From contig JAHGAU010000005.1 in assembly GCA_019925105.1 (NCBI GenBank), positions 124,001-188,000 on the forward strand: a stretch of DNA of 64,000 bases, read 5' to 3'. Shown in pieces: positions 23,027 to 33,841 of the stretch. The position numbers and the translations under genes are program-made. The first letter of the stretch is position 1. Every line of letters begins with the position of its first letter. The notes beneath the pieces are model-generated. The model saw only the letters and a list, made by a program, of their open reading frames with translations. It searched no databases and was not told where the DNA came from. The DNA is from Niebla homalea. Its lineage: Eukaryota; Ascomycota; Lecanoromycetes; Lecanorales; Ramalinaceae.

Positions 23027-24998
23027 TCACCGCAAACCATACATTTCGCCCATGAGCTGCATGCCCGGATCATCCATCTGGCCTCTACTGCCGGCACCAT
23101 TTGTCTGCCCAGACATGGCCCAAATCCCTTGCTGTTGCTGTTGTTGCTGATATTGCTGCTGTAGTTGAGATTGTTGCGTGCCTAACACATGAGGCTGCTG
23201 TACTGGAAGAGCTCCCATCACGCCGTTGACACCATTACCGCTGGAACCTCGACTGATATCCTGGGAACTCCCTTCGCCCGGCTGGTTGCCAGCGCCATTG
23301 CTGTCGCCACCGCCGCCCGCGCCTTCATCCATCTCGACATCCTCCCCGGCATGTGGTAGATAATCTTTCCCCTCCTTTTCTTCGTCCCACCAACCCCTGA
23401 AGGTATCCAACTTCATCTTCCTCTGCTGGGCAATCCGCCTCCCTTCAGCCGTCCACATGCCTTCCGCCAGTCCGAACAGCTTCTCCTCAAAATGTCCAAA
23501 CGTATCTTCCATGCCCCTTTTCTTCATCCCGCCAAAAGAAAAAGCGCGAGCGATGCCGACCCCGCCCAGGGCGTCAAGCCGGTCCGCGTCCTGCAGAATG
23601 GCCAGTTCAGGGTGTGAGCGGACGGTTTCGATTATCTCTTGAGGATGTGATTTCGAATAGGAGAAGGAGACTTGTGGGATCAGGTGGACGAGGATGTGGG
23701 TCAGATGTGGGGGCGTATGGAGGGCTTTGAAGTGGTGAGTGAGAGCGGCTTGTTGGGCAGTCTGGGCCGGTGTTTGAGGCTCCGCGGACGTGTTTGGGGC
23801 GCCCTGATGGGCCTGTTGCTGGGTGGCCTGATGCGGTGTCTGCATCTGAGCAACAGGTGGGTTTTGGGATCGGGTGGGTGTTTGCTGCTGAGTTCGCGAT
23901 GGAGGGGGTGGCACATTGGCTGGCCAAGGGAACGTGGGAGGCGCTGATGCTGGTGCAGGCTGAGGCGGCTGTTGGTTCGGCGTCTGATAAGATGTGGCGC
24001 CGGCAGCACTCTGTGGTGCAACCGGGTTGGACTGCTGATTTGGCGTATCGAACGTGCCAGGCGGAGGTGGTGGGTAGTTGTGCGCAAGTGGATTTTGGGC
24101 GCTGTTGCCGGATGGGGTGACCCCATTTTGTTGCCCATTCTCGGACGCAGTCACGTATTTATGGTCCTCCACATCATGCATCAGCGCGGCCAACTGCAAC
24201 AAGGTCGGATCATAGAGGATCTCCGGATGTGCAGCTTGCTCGCACTTCAACAGGTACATTGCCATGTTGGTCACCCGCTCAACGTGCCCGTAATCATGAC
24301 TGCCATCGAACTTGGGGTTCGACATCACCTCCTTTACGAATTCGCGCGTATCGTCCAGCAATCGCTCGTCCGCGGTCCGTCTCTTCTTCTTGCACGCCTC
24401 GGAAGTCCCCCACTTCCTCGGCCGATCCTTGTTCGACACTATGGCCTTCCCATCCACCCAGTGTCGGATGGGTTCGCCGTTTTCATCCCGGGGCAGAGAG
24501 CGCACCCACATGCCTTGCGAGTCCCTGCCGGGTGGCTTCCTCGGCCTGTCTTTGAGCCAGCCTCGCCTCTCGACGGTCCTCCAGACGGTCGTCTCGTCTA
24601 CCTGAAGCTGACACTGCACCCGCAGCCATTGTGCTATGTCCTTGATGAAAGCGTCAGGGTTGTGATCGAGGAATTTCCGAATCTCTTCTTCATAGACGGG
24701 GGTGATGATTTTGGGGCGGCCGCCGCCTAATTTCCGTTTCTTGACCCATACTTCGCCCGATTTTTGCCATTGCTCACGCATAGCTTTGACCTTGTCACGT
24801 CAGCAGTCGTGGATTATCCATCTCGAATCTGAACCTACTTTCCGGCTCGAGATCTTGTGTTCGGCCTTGATGGTCTTGTCGTCTTTTCCTTCCTGATAAG
24901 TGGTCAATCCAGCGTCAAGTCTGTCGGTGAGATTCCAATCTTACCTCCATGGCCTTTTTGATCGTGGCCCTAAAGGCCTCGCTGAACGGAGGAGGCAT
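23027..24998 (-). CDS. Paired-type HTH fused to HD-domain phosphohydrolase
   Basis: Three exons (24998-24945, 24892-24839, 24790-23027) give 623 residues. Introns 24893-24944 and 24791-24838 are phase 0, the second with a TGCTGACG branch. Residues 1-110 look like two helix-turn-helix units joined by GGGRPK (about 58-63), the PAI-GRPR-RED layout of Tc1/IS630 transposase DNA-binding regions. The second unit ends DETTVWRTVERRGW. After a basic linker comes an HD domain: HDYGHVERV (about 201-209), ALMHDVEDHKY (about 239-248, metal-binding His-Asp) and QDADRLDALGGVGIARAF (about 436-453). A Gln/Pro-rich insert of about 150 residues separates the second and third motifs, and a poly-Gln tract sits near the C-terminus. 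No transposase catalytic core is present. It is probably a metal-dependent phosphohydrolase of unknown substrate with possible DNA binding. Confidence 0.85.
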
Positions 24999-25420
24999 AC
25001 CCGCAAATGGCTGGATGACAAGCCCGAGGGTTGTTGATTTGTTGATGATTGCTGATGAAATAGAAGAAGTTGACAGTTGCAGAGCAAACGTGGTTCTCTT
25101 GGCGGTGAAAAAACCCGTCCTTGCCAAGATTTTCTGCCGCGGATACAGCTAAGAGTCGGGAATACATGTATAAATTTTTGGAAGTAATATTAAATGCGCT
25201 AATGTGTATTGAGCTACTTGAGCCCCCGTGGCTTCATGGCGCTGACGTGTGGCTCCCGGGGCCCGTCTCCAAGCACTTAAGGTAAACGCTGAGCCAGAGT
25301 TTATCATACAGTACAGAGCTTAGTGCCTCAATACTACCGATCAGAATTCAAAACGAGTCTTAATGTACACAACTATAATACAACCTTCGAGGAGCTTCTG
25401 ACTAGCTCTCTATTCTCTTC

Positions 25421-27121
25421 CTAGAATGCGCCCTGTGCAGCGCTCACTTGAGGTTTCTCTTGACTATCTGGGCAGGTCGCAGAATATGCGTTGGGGCTAT
25501 CGGTAGTCTCCAATGCTTCTTGAGGTGGAACGATTGCCGGCCCAGAATCACTGGCGCCTAGACCCAGCTTGATCAGGCCGTCATGCGCATTGGGCCAGCT
25601 CAGTCTTGTCAGACCGGTGCTCGGGTTCTTGATAAATGCACCCCAAGCATGCATCATGTACTGCTTGAGCGATGTCTGCAGCGATGATTCCGGGATACCG
25701 GTGACACCCTCACTGTTTCCAAAGATCATGTGCAAGTCGCTGCCGTGATACGCCCCACTACCTGGATAAAGCTCCGTGTTGGCAAATGCTGCAAAGTACC
25801 GGTAGTGCCACGTCGGAACCGCACGTGCGGAGCGATAGCTGGTGGCCGCCGCCGAAGCACACGTGAAGCCGCTCAGGTCGTACTGAGCCCACTGCTCCTC
25901 AGTAAGATTGATCTTGGTGGCCAGAGCAGCAAGACGATAGAAGCCGTCTTCTTTGTCGTTGTTGCCTGCCAGGTATGGCTGGAAGTTCATGCACAGTCAG
26001 CAATCTTTACAGTTAGAATCCCAAAGGGGAGGGCGACTTACAATTGGCGCGAATTGGCCAGCTCGACCTCGCGATTGATAGGTGGCTAGATCGAAGACTG
26101 TAATATTATCGACAGTGGGATGGAAGGGTGGCTGTAGCAACGCATCCGTAGGCAGCGGTGTCACCTTCATGTTCGTCGCCAACAGATCGGCATACGGGAC
26201 CTTGCGCATGCACGCGAGCATCGACTCATCATTGCCGCCTGTACAGTTCAGACTCTGCGCTGCTTGCTGGAATATCTGAGCCGAGTATTCCGGCGTGTTC
26301 GCCTCAAAGCTTTCAGCCGTGCCCGAGTGAGAGATCAGTCCCGCAACGATTGGATCCTGAGCATACGAATAGGCATAATAGTCCACCGCCGATCCACCAG
26401 CCGATTGACCCATGATGGTGATTCGCTGTGGATCGCCGCCGAACCCTGCAATGTTGTCTCGCACCCATTCGATGGCCTTGCGCTGATCGAGCAGGCCAAC
26501 ATTCTTTGGCTGGCCAGGTGCGGTGCCGAAACCAAAGACATTGAGGCGGTAGTTGATCGTCACAACCACAATATCCTGCGACTTGGACAAGAATTCACCA
26601 TCGTAAAAGGGCGTGTTGCTGTCACCGATGGTGAAGCGCCCGCCGTGGAGCCAGAGCAGGACCGCCGTCTTGTTGGCCGATCCCGGCCGCTTCGTCCAAA
26701 CGTTCAAGGTCAGACAGTCCTCACTCTGAGGATTGCCTCGTCCACCCGCGAAAGACTCAACAATGCTCGCGAACTGGGGAGTTTGACCGGGATATCTGAG
26801 TGGTGGTGCTGTAAGGCCCTGTTGTGGGCAATCGGGGGAGTAGCGGGATGCTTGAAAAGATCTGGTGGAGTTGTAGGACGCTGGCGCGGCGAACCGAAGG
26901 TCCCCTATTGGAGGCTGGGCGTACGGGATACCAAGGAATTCCGATACGGTGGTCGCATTCTTTGCCGGATGCCCCGTCACCGTCCCACTCTGAGTCAGGA
27001 TTGTTGCGTTTGACTTTGGAGTGCCTGAAGCGAGAGGGATGGGGGCCTGTGGTGATGCGGCAACGAGTAGTGGACCGAGGGTCAGCAGGCTGACTATATT
27101 GATCAGGATCCCCATCTTCAA
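25421..27121 (-). CDS. Secreted type-B carboxylesterase
   Basis: Two exons (27121-26042, 25978-25421) give 545 residues. The 63-nt intron 25979-26041 (GTAAGT donor, branch in TTGCTGACT) restores FAPIPYLAGNN. The N-terminus is a signal peptide (MKMGILINIVSLLTLGPLLVAAS). Landmarks are FLGIPYAQPPIGDLRF, SEDCLTLNVW, LLWLHGGRFTIG (oxyanion hole), NYRLNVFGF and the nucleophile GQSAGGSA. Asp/Glu and His positions are consistent with the family (DPIVAGLISHSG; YHGSDLHMIF near the C-terminus carries the probable His). Several N-x-S/T sites suggest glycosylation. Only the general fold is shared with the other esterase; one carries five introns and this one a single intron, so they are not a recent duplication. 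Confidence 0.93.
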
Positions 27122-28566
27122 ACGAACGCAGGGCTGTGAATGGAAGAAGCAAAGAAGGATGGATTCGAGCTTTATCCCTCAACACATCATGTTGGGACAC
27201 GTGGTTTTCGGAGTGGATACAGCCCCCAGATGTCTTACTGTCCACTCATCTGGCAAGCATTGTGGCAAAGACAATTTAATGACATCGATGGCTATTCAGA
27301 GACAGTGAGATGAAGCAGTCAAGTCGGATCAAAATACGGATTTACCGCGTCAGCCGTTACTCAATTCCCCGGAAGTACAGATGACTACCTAAAAGCCGTG
27401 CGCATGCACGAAATGAGACCAGCCCCTCGGGTACCAAAAGGTACCCAAAAAAAAAAGGCATAGGGGCCACCAAAGTGCTAGGCAAAATTCCGCGATTTTG
27501 CCGCCGCTCACTATGCCTTTTTTTTTTTTTGGCCACCCCCAAGCCAGCCTTGCTCTTCCATTGGCGCAGATCAGATCTCCGATCTTTCGGATACCCGTTC
27601 TGGCCGTCCAACCGCCCACACGCTATCCTGAGCTCGAAAAACTCTAAGCAACTCGCTCGAAGAGACTGATGAAACAGCTTGTCAAGCTGTCTGTACTGCA
27701 TCGACCAATCAGATCATCCGCGCCTGTACAGTATAGCCTCCAGCCAAATAGGGTATAGGCTTCCTGCTAATGTATGACTGATAATACACGTCTCTGCCCG
27801 AATTTAGCGGTGAAAGTCTCGGTACGGAAAATGCTTGGATCGCATATCGTCCACGACTGAACCACCCTGGTTAGACCGGTAGGTTTTCACACAAACGGTT
27901 TTTTCCTGTACCTTGAATTGCCGACTTTCCATCTGTACTTCATCATTTTGGTAGTATTCGCGGCGCGTTCTTCATGTACCGATCTGCGGCTACAAGGCCA
28001 AACATGCATTGTGCTTTGAGTGTGACTGTGTTGTCAGCTGCGTGCAGGATGCAGAGTGAAGCTGAAGCTTACCAATGTCACAAAAATGATGGCCAGCAGG
28101 ACGAGCCTGCACAATTGATAAGCATGAACGCCGATATGACGTGGAATGTTGTCCAGTGGTTCCTGGCCCAAGCTTTGAAAGGACAAGATAGCCTTTGACT
28201 GGAAACACGGGAAACCCTTGAGGGGGTGGGACTTGTCTGCATAGAAGACGTGAATAAGGATCTGCACATGTACCCGGTCTCCATGACATGAAGAACTGCT
28301 CTTCACCGCCCGTCTCCTCTTCTGTCTCGTTTTTCCTCTTCACTCATCTTTCCTCTTCTCTGAATCGTCCTTTGAGGACAACTCCAAGCGTGTGTAACAC
28401 AATAAGACCAGAGCAACAGCATGGCGTGCGCATAAAGCGAGAGCAGAGCCTCTAGCAGATCCTTCGCCTTTGGAACCCCGCCTTGCGACTGCCACATTCT
28501 TTCGCTTATGCCCACGCGCTTGGAGAGTAAGAGGTGGATTGGCTCTCATTCGACGACTGAACAGTA
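27122..28566. other. 1.4 kb intergenic with a hairpin element
   Basis: No gene could be supported. The stretch contains the inverted-repeat element at 27447-27530, listed separately. The rest holds short frames only. Confidence 0.5.
27447..27530. repeat. Nested inverted repeat with A10/T13 tracts
   Basis: The left arm A10-GGCATAG (27447-27463) is the reverse complement of the right arm CTATGCC-T13 (27511-27530). Between them lies a second palindrome, GGCAAAAT/ATTTTGCC (27481-27502), with a 6-base loop. Two GGTACC sites (27429-27444) flank the left side. The element resembles the core of a small inverted-repeat mobile element or a transcription-terminating hairpin. No clear target-site duplication was identified. 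Confidence 0.75.
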
Positions 28567-30102
28567 ATGAACGTGGGCAAAGGCAGTCCTGGGCAGCCGG
28601 ATCATGGCTGGTCGCTGTTCATCGTCAGCGTGGTGATGACGATTGTGTCGGGTCTGTTTGTGACTCTCAGAGTAGCCATTCGGCTATCGAGAAGGATCAT
28701 GGGGATTGATGACTACCTCATCCTTGCGGTCCGTGCTGTGTCTTGAACCATGATTGAGATGAGCAATGCTGACTTTCCGAAATAGGCAATGGTATATATT
28801 TGCTTGCAGCATTTACGAGCCTTCACTTACGCATGTCCTGCTTAGGCGTCCTTGATCTGGCTCTGCGTCACAGAATGCGTTGGTGAGGAATGCAAGCCAT
28901 CGTCTTCAACTCCCGACTGACATGAAGCTAGCCGTCACCAACGGCTATGGCAAACACATCACGGATCTCACGCACGAGCAGGTCGAAATGGCCTTTCGCG
29001 TGAGCAATCTCTCCATGCCTCTTCGAGGTCCCAGTTCCCTTCTGACGGTGTCTTGCCAGTGGTTCTTCGGCGCCCAAATCACCTACAAGACCTCCATTTT
29101 CCTGTACAAGGAGTCAATGCTCTTTCTCTACCTTCGCATCTTCCCCTCCAAGCCCTTCAAACACGCCTGCTACACAGTCATCGGCCTCGTCACCGCCAGC
29201 GGCATCACCTTCACTCTCGTCACCATCTGGCAATGCAAGCCCATCCGAGCGTTCTGGGACAAGACCCTGCTCGGGCCAGCTCATCCCGGGAATCACTGCT
29301 TCGACAGCGAAGCCTTTTGGTTCAGCTACAGCGTCATCAACATCATCCTCGACTTCTTCATTCTCCTACTACCCGTCCATGAGATCCTCAAGCTCCAACT
29401 TCCCGTGCGGGAGAAGATCGCGCTCATCGGCGCCTTTGCGCTGGGTCTTTTGTGTGTCAAATCCCAGGAAATCTCTCCTCAGACCCATCACTGACCCCTC
29501 ACAGTGTCTGCGCCACCACCATAATCCGCACCACGACCCTCGCCTCGTCCGCGCAATCCCAACACACCGACCCAACCTGGGGCATCATCCCCGCGACCAT
29601 CTGGTCCGTCGTCGAAGCCAACACCGGGACCATCTGCGCCTGCCTCCCCATCCTCAAGGGGCCATCGCAGTACCTCTTCCCCCGCATCTTCGCTGGCGTG
29701 CACTCCTCGCACTACCTCCGCCACCACAACCACAACAACCGAGGCCCCCCCGATGTCACCGGCGGGAACGGCCGGTATCAATATCGCATGTCCGGTGGCC
29801 CGTTGGGCAAGCGTGAGAAGGGGTACATGAAGCACAGCAAGGGTGTCAGTGGTGGGAAGGGCCATGGGGCTGCTGCGGGTATGGAATTGGAGAAGACAGC
29901 CGGGGGCAAGGCGGCGTATCATCAGTGGGGGTTGCAGAGCGGGGTCGGGGCCAAGGAGTTGGAGAGTCCGCAGAGTAGTTCGAGGGAGAGCGAAGAGAGG
30001 TTGACGGCGGCCGTGGCGAATGGTGGCGAGGGTGTGATATTGAGGAGGATGGATGTGGATGTGACGAGTCAGTATAAGGAGGAGAAATGGGGGTTTGGAT
30101 AA
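28567..30102 (+). CDS. Fungal rhodopsin-like seven-helix membrane protein
   Basis: Six exons (28567-28728, 28786-28791, 28846-28882, 28932-28999, 29060-29451, 29505-30102) give 420 residues. All phases fit, but exon 2 is only 6 nt (Ala-Met). Joined, the reading is GIDDYLILAMASLIWLCVTECV then AVTNGYGKHITDL, the conserved start of the fungal integral-membrane family often annotated as rhodopsin domain. Helices continue through WFFGAQITYKTSIF, YTVIGLVTASGITFTLV, WQCKPIRAFWD and NIILDFFILLLPV. The C-terminal 170 residues are cytosolic, Gly/Ser/His-rich and disordered. These proteins lie in the plasma membrane; no retinal or ligand function has been established for the family. The donor of intron 1 (GTCCGT) is weak. 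Confidence 0.85.
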
Positions 30103-30961
30103 GGAGTTGCCTAGGGTGCACATGAGATGATTAGGATAAAAAGCGAAACGTAGCGTCCCTGGCATTTGAGATTGTGAGAGGTACAATATGAATGAGGCTG
30201 AGAATCCTGAAGATACATGAATGATCGCGAGATCTATTCACATGCCATCGCACTAGCTTGGATCACCCATCCTTTCGCGTGTGCTCTGTTGGAGTCCCAC
30301 AATAAGCTTGACAATTTAAAAAAGGCCGTGAAGCTCCTCTTCACACGGTATTGGATCTGCCCTCACCCAAGCGCAATATCGACGCCTCCGTTGGTCGGTT
30401 CCTAATCATCATGGAAATAGAATCAGACAGATTGCACCAGAAAGGGAATTAGGGCGCGTCTACTCTGCAAGAAAAGTAGAAAAGGTGAGACAGATAAATA
30501 TCCACCCTGTGCTACGTTTTGCGGGGGTGAAGCGCCCCACCAGAGCATGCTATCTGCTGATCTATGGACCTCGTTCAACAAGGCTGTAGACCCCAAGCCG
30601 CACGCTAGAAACGAAGCTCTGGGTGCACGAGCAGGGGTGGTGTCATGCACATTCAGAACCGCATTGTCCAGTTGGGGTGTCACCACTTCTACCGGAAATC
30701 AAGGCTTGGCCACTCTAAAGATCGTCATTCTGTTCTATGGGACTTTTGGATCTAGTAAGCGTAGAGGCGTATGCTGACGAAGCATTGCACGCAAAAACTT
30801 TGATCGCGCACTGCTTCATCTCTCTAGAATTCTTTTCGTTTTCAGTCAGGCCTTGTCAAGCACCTGTGCCACCATTTCCAACTCGGCGGGTCGTAAGGCG
30901 GTTGTTGAGAGGCGAGAAAACTCATCCTGGCGCGCGTTTACGCGCTGGACGCGCACCCATT
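30103..30961. other. Intergenic, no gene seen
   Basis: This separates the rhodopsin-like gene from the NLR/kinase island. Only short frames are present. Confidence 0.5.
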
Positions 30962-32953
30962 TCATGAGCTATGTGCATTCCTCTGGTCAGATCTGGTCTT
31001 GCCATCGAAACACGTGGCAGGATTGAATGAAACAGGAAGGAAGTAGCATTGCAACGATACACACAAGTGCACGAAGATGCGGGGTAAGAAGTGGATGGCG
31101 CAACTCAGCAGACCGCCAGTCACGGCGTCGAGCTTTGGCGCCAGTAGCATTTTCATGACAAAGGCTCTGTCATAATAAGCGGCGGCATGGAAGCAACCCC
31201 AATTGGGGCTGACTAGCGCTCGTGGTGCAGTATGATCTTGGTCCAAGAGCTCTTTGACGCGATCTGAGTTACAGAGGGGAATCGCTGTCAGAAGAGGATG
31301 CTCAACATCGCCTTGCTTGTGAAAGGAGCCAAGGTCTGTCTCGAAGCCGCGATCACTCGAATTTTTTATCATGTGAGGGACCGAAGCAAAGTCTTGCTGG
31401 TTGATTGACGCCTGTTGCTTCATCTTGTCTGCTGCCCTGTGAACAATCCGGGACATTTTCAGGTATGGCTGACGGCTGGAGATGTGGTTCATTCTCGCCT
31501 CAGCCCAGAAGAAGCATTGTGCAACGACAGGTGGAGGAGCAGCATCCAGATCGACCGAGTTCAGAATCGCATCCAATTTATTGATAACGCTTTGCGGGAT
31601 ATTGGCATATTGACTAATGGCCCGGGGGTATTGCCAACCACGAGCGTAGCGAGTCTCATCACCCTTGGCAGGTCAGTGATATAACAGGTGGGATGCGGAA
31701 TCCTAGTACCTCCATGTGTCAGAGACTCGAGGAGCGAGAATGGCATGATCTCACCAGCAGATCTATGTAAAAGCGGACCTGCCCTAAAACCTACATTAGC
31801 TTGACAACGACGAAGAGCCTTCTGCAGCTTACCTTGGAAATAAGATCGTGCGAACACTTGAAAGGTCGGTAAGTCGTTTCCGCTCATCGCGAACCAACGT
31901 CTTTGTTGCTATTTCTTTTAATGCCTAATGTTGCTCCATACTATAGTGCGAGAAGCTTGCTTGATCATCAAGTCGAGTAGCGAATGCATCAACTACACCG
32001 TCATTCATCTTTAGACGCGTTGCCACTTCAGCGGGAAATGGTAAATCTCCGTCTAAGATAACAAGGGCGGCTACAAGCCCAAAAGAATAGATGTCTCCGT
32101 AAAAATCGGACGGATCCGTAATATACGAGTCACGCTGCATTTGAGAGGTAGGAAAGATATTTTCTGGTGCCTTCCAGGATAAGGTCCCTCCTCGGGTAGT
32201 GTCATCGCTACTCATAATGCCGCAGAAGCCAAAATCTGCTATCTTTGCTAGTGGTCTTCTGTCTCCGGACTCTGTTATAAAGAGCAGGACGTTTAAAGGC
32301 TTGAGGTCAGCATGGATTACGCCATGTGAATGGAAGGCAGCCAGCCCGTCAGCGATATCGGCAATCATCCCACCTGAGAAATCAAAAGGGAGCGGCAAAG
32401 GGCGATGTGAGCTTTGAAGATATACTTCGAGATCATGGTATTGTTGATTTGCCAGCTCATCTATCATACCAGGGAAGTAGATGTTGGCCTCACCCGGAAG
32501 CACCTCATCGTCTTCGAAAAAGACAGCAAAGAGCTTCACGATGTTTGGATGTTCATAGAAATGTCCACGGGCCATGATCTTGATCTCGAACATGACGTCT
32601 TTCTGTCGTGCCCGATGCAAGCGCAGCAAACGCCGGTATTCAGGAGGATTGGAGATCTTCAGTAGAGCATCAGACAATCGAGCTCTCCGGATGTACTTCA
32701 ATGCAACCTTGCGACCTTGCCACGTTCCGGGGAAGACCTCCATCGACGTCCCTTCAAAGCCAACTTTGTGAGATCCATCTTTTGCAATTTCGTTGGCAGG
32801 CATATCTTGACGTCGTGATTCTCGAGGAAAAAGACAAAAATCCAACAGATCTCTCTTGTCATTCTTTGATATAGCAAGAGTAGTGATGGAGCCGCAACCT
32901 CCTGACTTTGGGACTCTCTCCGCGGTATCATCTGATCTCCGCTTGTTGATCAC
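30962..32953 (-). CDS. Protein kinase with ankyrin-like C-terminus, model incomplete
   Basis: The kinase domain reads in exon 32953-31997. The sequence shows a Gly-loop region (KVGFEGTSMEVFPGTW), the lysine in RKVALKYIRRA, catalytic HADLKPLNVLL and DFGFCG. Splicing 31925-31996 adds ALKEIATKTLVRDERKRLTD (31924-31833), the last kinase helix. Further pieces are family-like: MPFSLLESLTHG near 31740, and an ankyrin-like stretch (HPLLTAIPLCNSDRVKELL, CFHAAAYYDRAFVMKMLL) at 31300-31120. Their joins could not all be made in phase, so the 3' part may be decayed. The start is uncertain: 32953 is a GTG, the first ATG is at 32803, and another open, protein-like frame lies at about 33208-33010. Kinases of this fungal type often end in Sel1 or ankyrin repeats. 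It is divergent from the NLR. Confidence 0.6.
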
Positions 32954-33418
32954 ACCAGAAACAGAAGAGCTTTTGTAGCCAGTAGGTTGGGTGACAAGGT
33001 TGCTGCATGAACTACAAGATGACTCGGCGATCTTGGCACACTTTGGGATAGTTCGTCAAGCGCAGTGAGCTGCGTCGTGGGATTTGTCAGAGGAGCAAAT
33101 GTCGGATCGTCGCTGTCCCGACGAGAGACCGATACCTTGGGACGGTCAGTGCTTAGCGGCGAAATAGATGCCCTATAGCGATCGAAACGCCGAAAGCGTT
33201 GCGAGAGAACAAGTCACGATTGCTTCCTTTTGCTGTGGGATCCAACCAGAGCAAGGGAATTGTGATAATTGTGGGGCTCATTAGCAACGCCAGTCTGCAA
33301 CATACTGACTGCTTTCGCTGGTCGCCTGCAGTCTTGCGGCAGGCTGGGAGGAGTCCTGAGGTCTCGCTTGCATCGCTCTACCAATTGGGCCCACTGTGAA
33401 TTGGTTACCAACTTGAGT

Positions 33419-33496
33419 ACATTTCCCGGGCGTTCCGGTACAAGCGAGGACTTCTAAACATTTCCCGGGCGTTCCGGCACAAGCGAGGACTTTTAA
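33419..33496. repeat. 39-bp direct duplication between kinase and NLR
   Basis: ACATTTCCCGGGCGTTCCGG followed by 19 more bases occurs at 33419-33457 and immediately again at 33458-33496 with two transitions. It sits in the shared upstream region of the divergent kinase and NLR genes. A regulatory role is possible but unproven. Confidence 0.85.
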
Positions 33497-33841
33497 AGCA
33501 AGACTACTGGAGGATCAGGGCAAGAGATTTCCTCCGTTGGACAATCGACACTCTGCGGGTTTGACGTACAAGAGATGAGGTTAGCCAACCGCAATCAAAG
33601 TCTTCATGAGTAGTGTCCCTCACAGGGTCTCCACCCGCTCTGACAGGGCGTTTACATCCTTCTCCTAATCTATGTTGTTGTTCTTCTTCATATCGATCGG
33701 CATTTTTCATTGCCTCGTTTTTCCTCTAGCCCACTGTTGCCTCGTCTACTCTTGAGACGATGTTTCAAAGTTTCGGATCGTTCGATCCACTCTGGTGACA
33801 ATTATACCATTTCAACGAGCCCGCAGGGCAGATCGGACACG

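Noticed and set aside
29488..30186. 232-codon minus-strand frame
   Set aside because: It is antisense to the disordered tail of the rhodopsin-like gene and has no independent signal.
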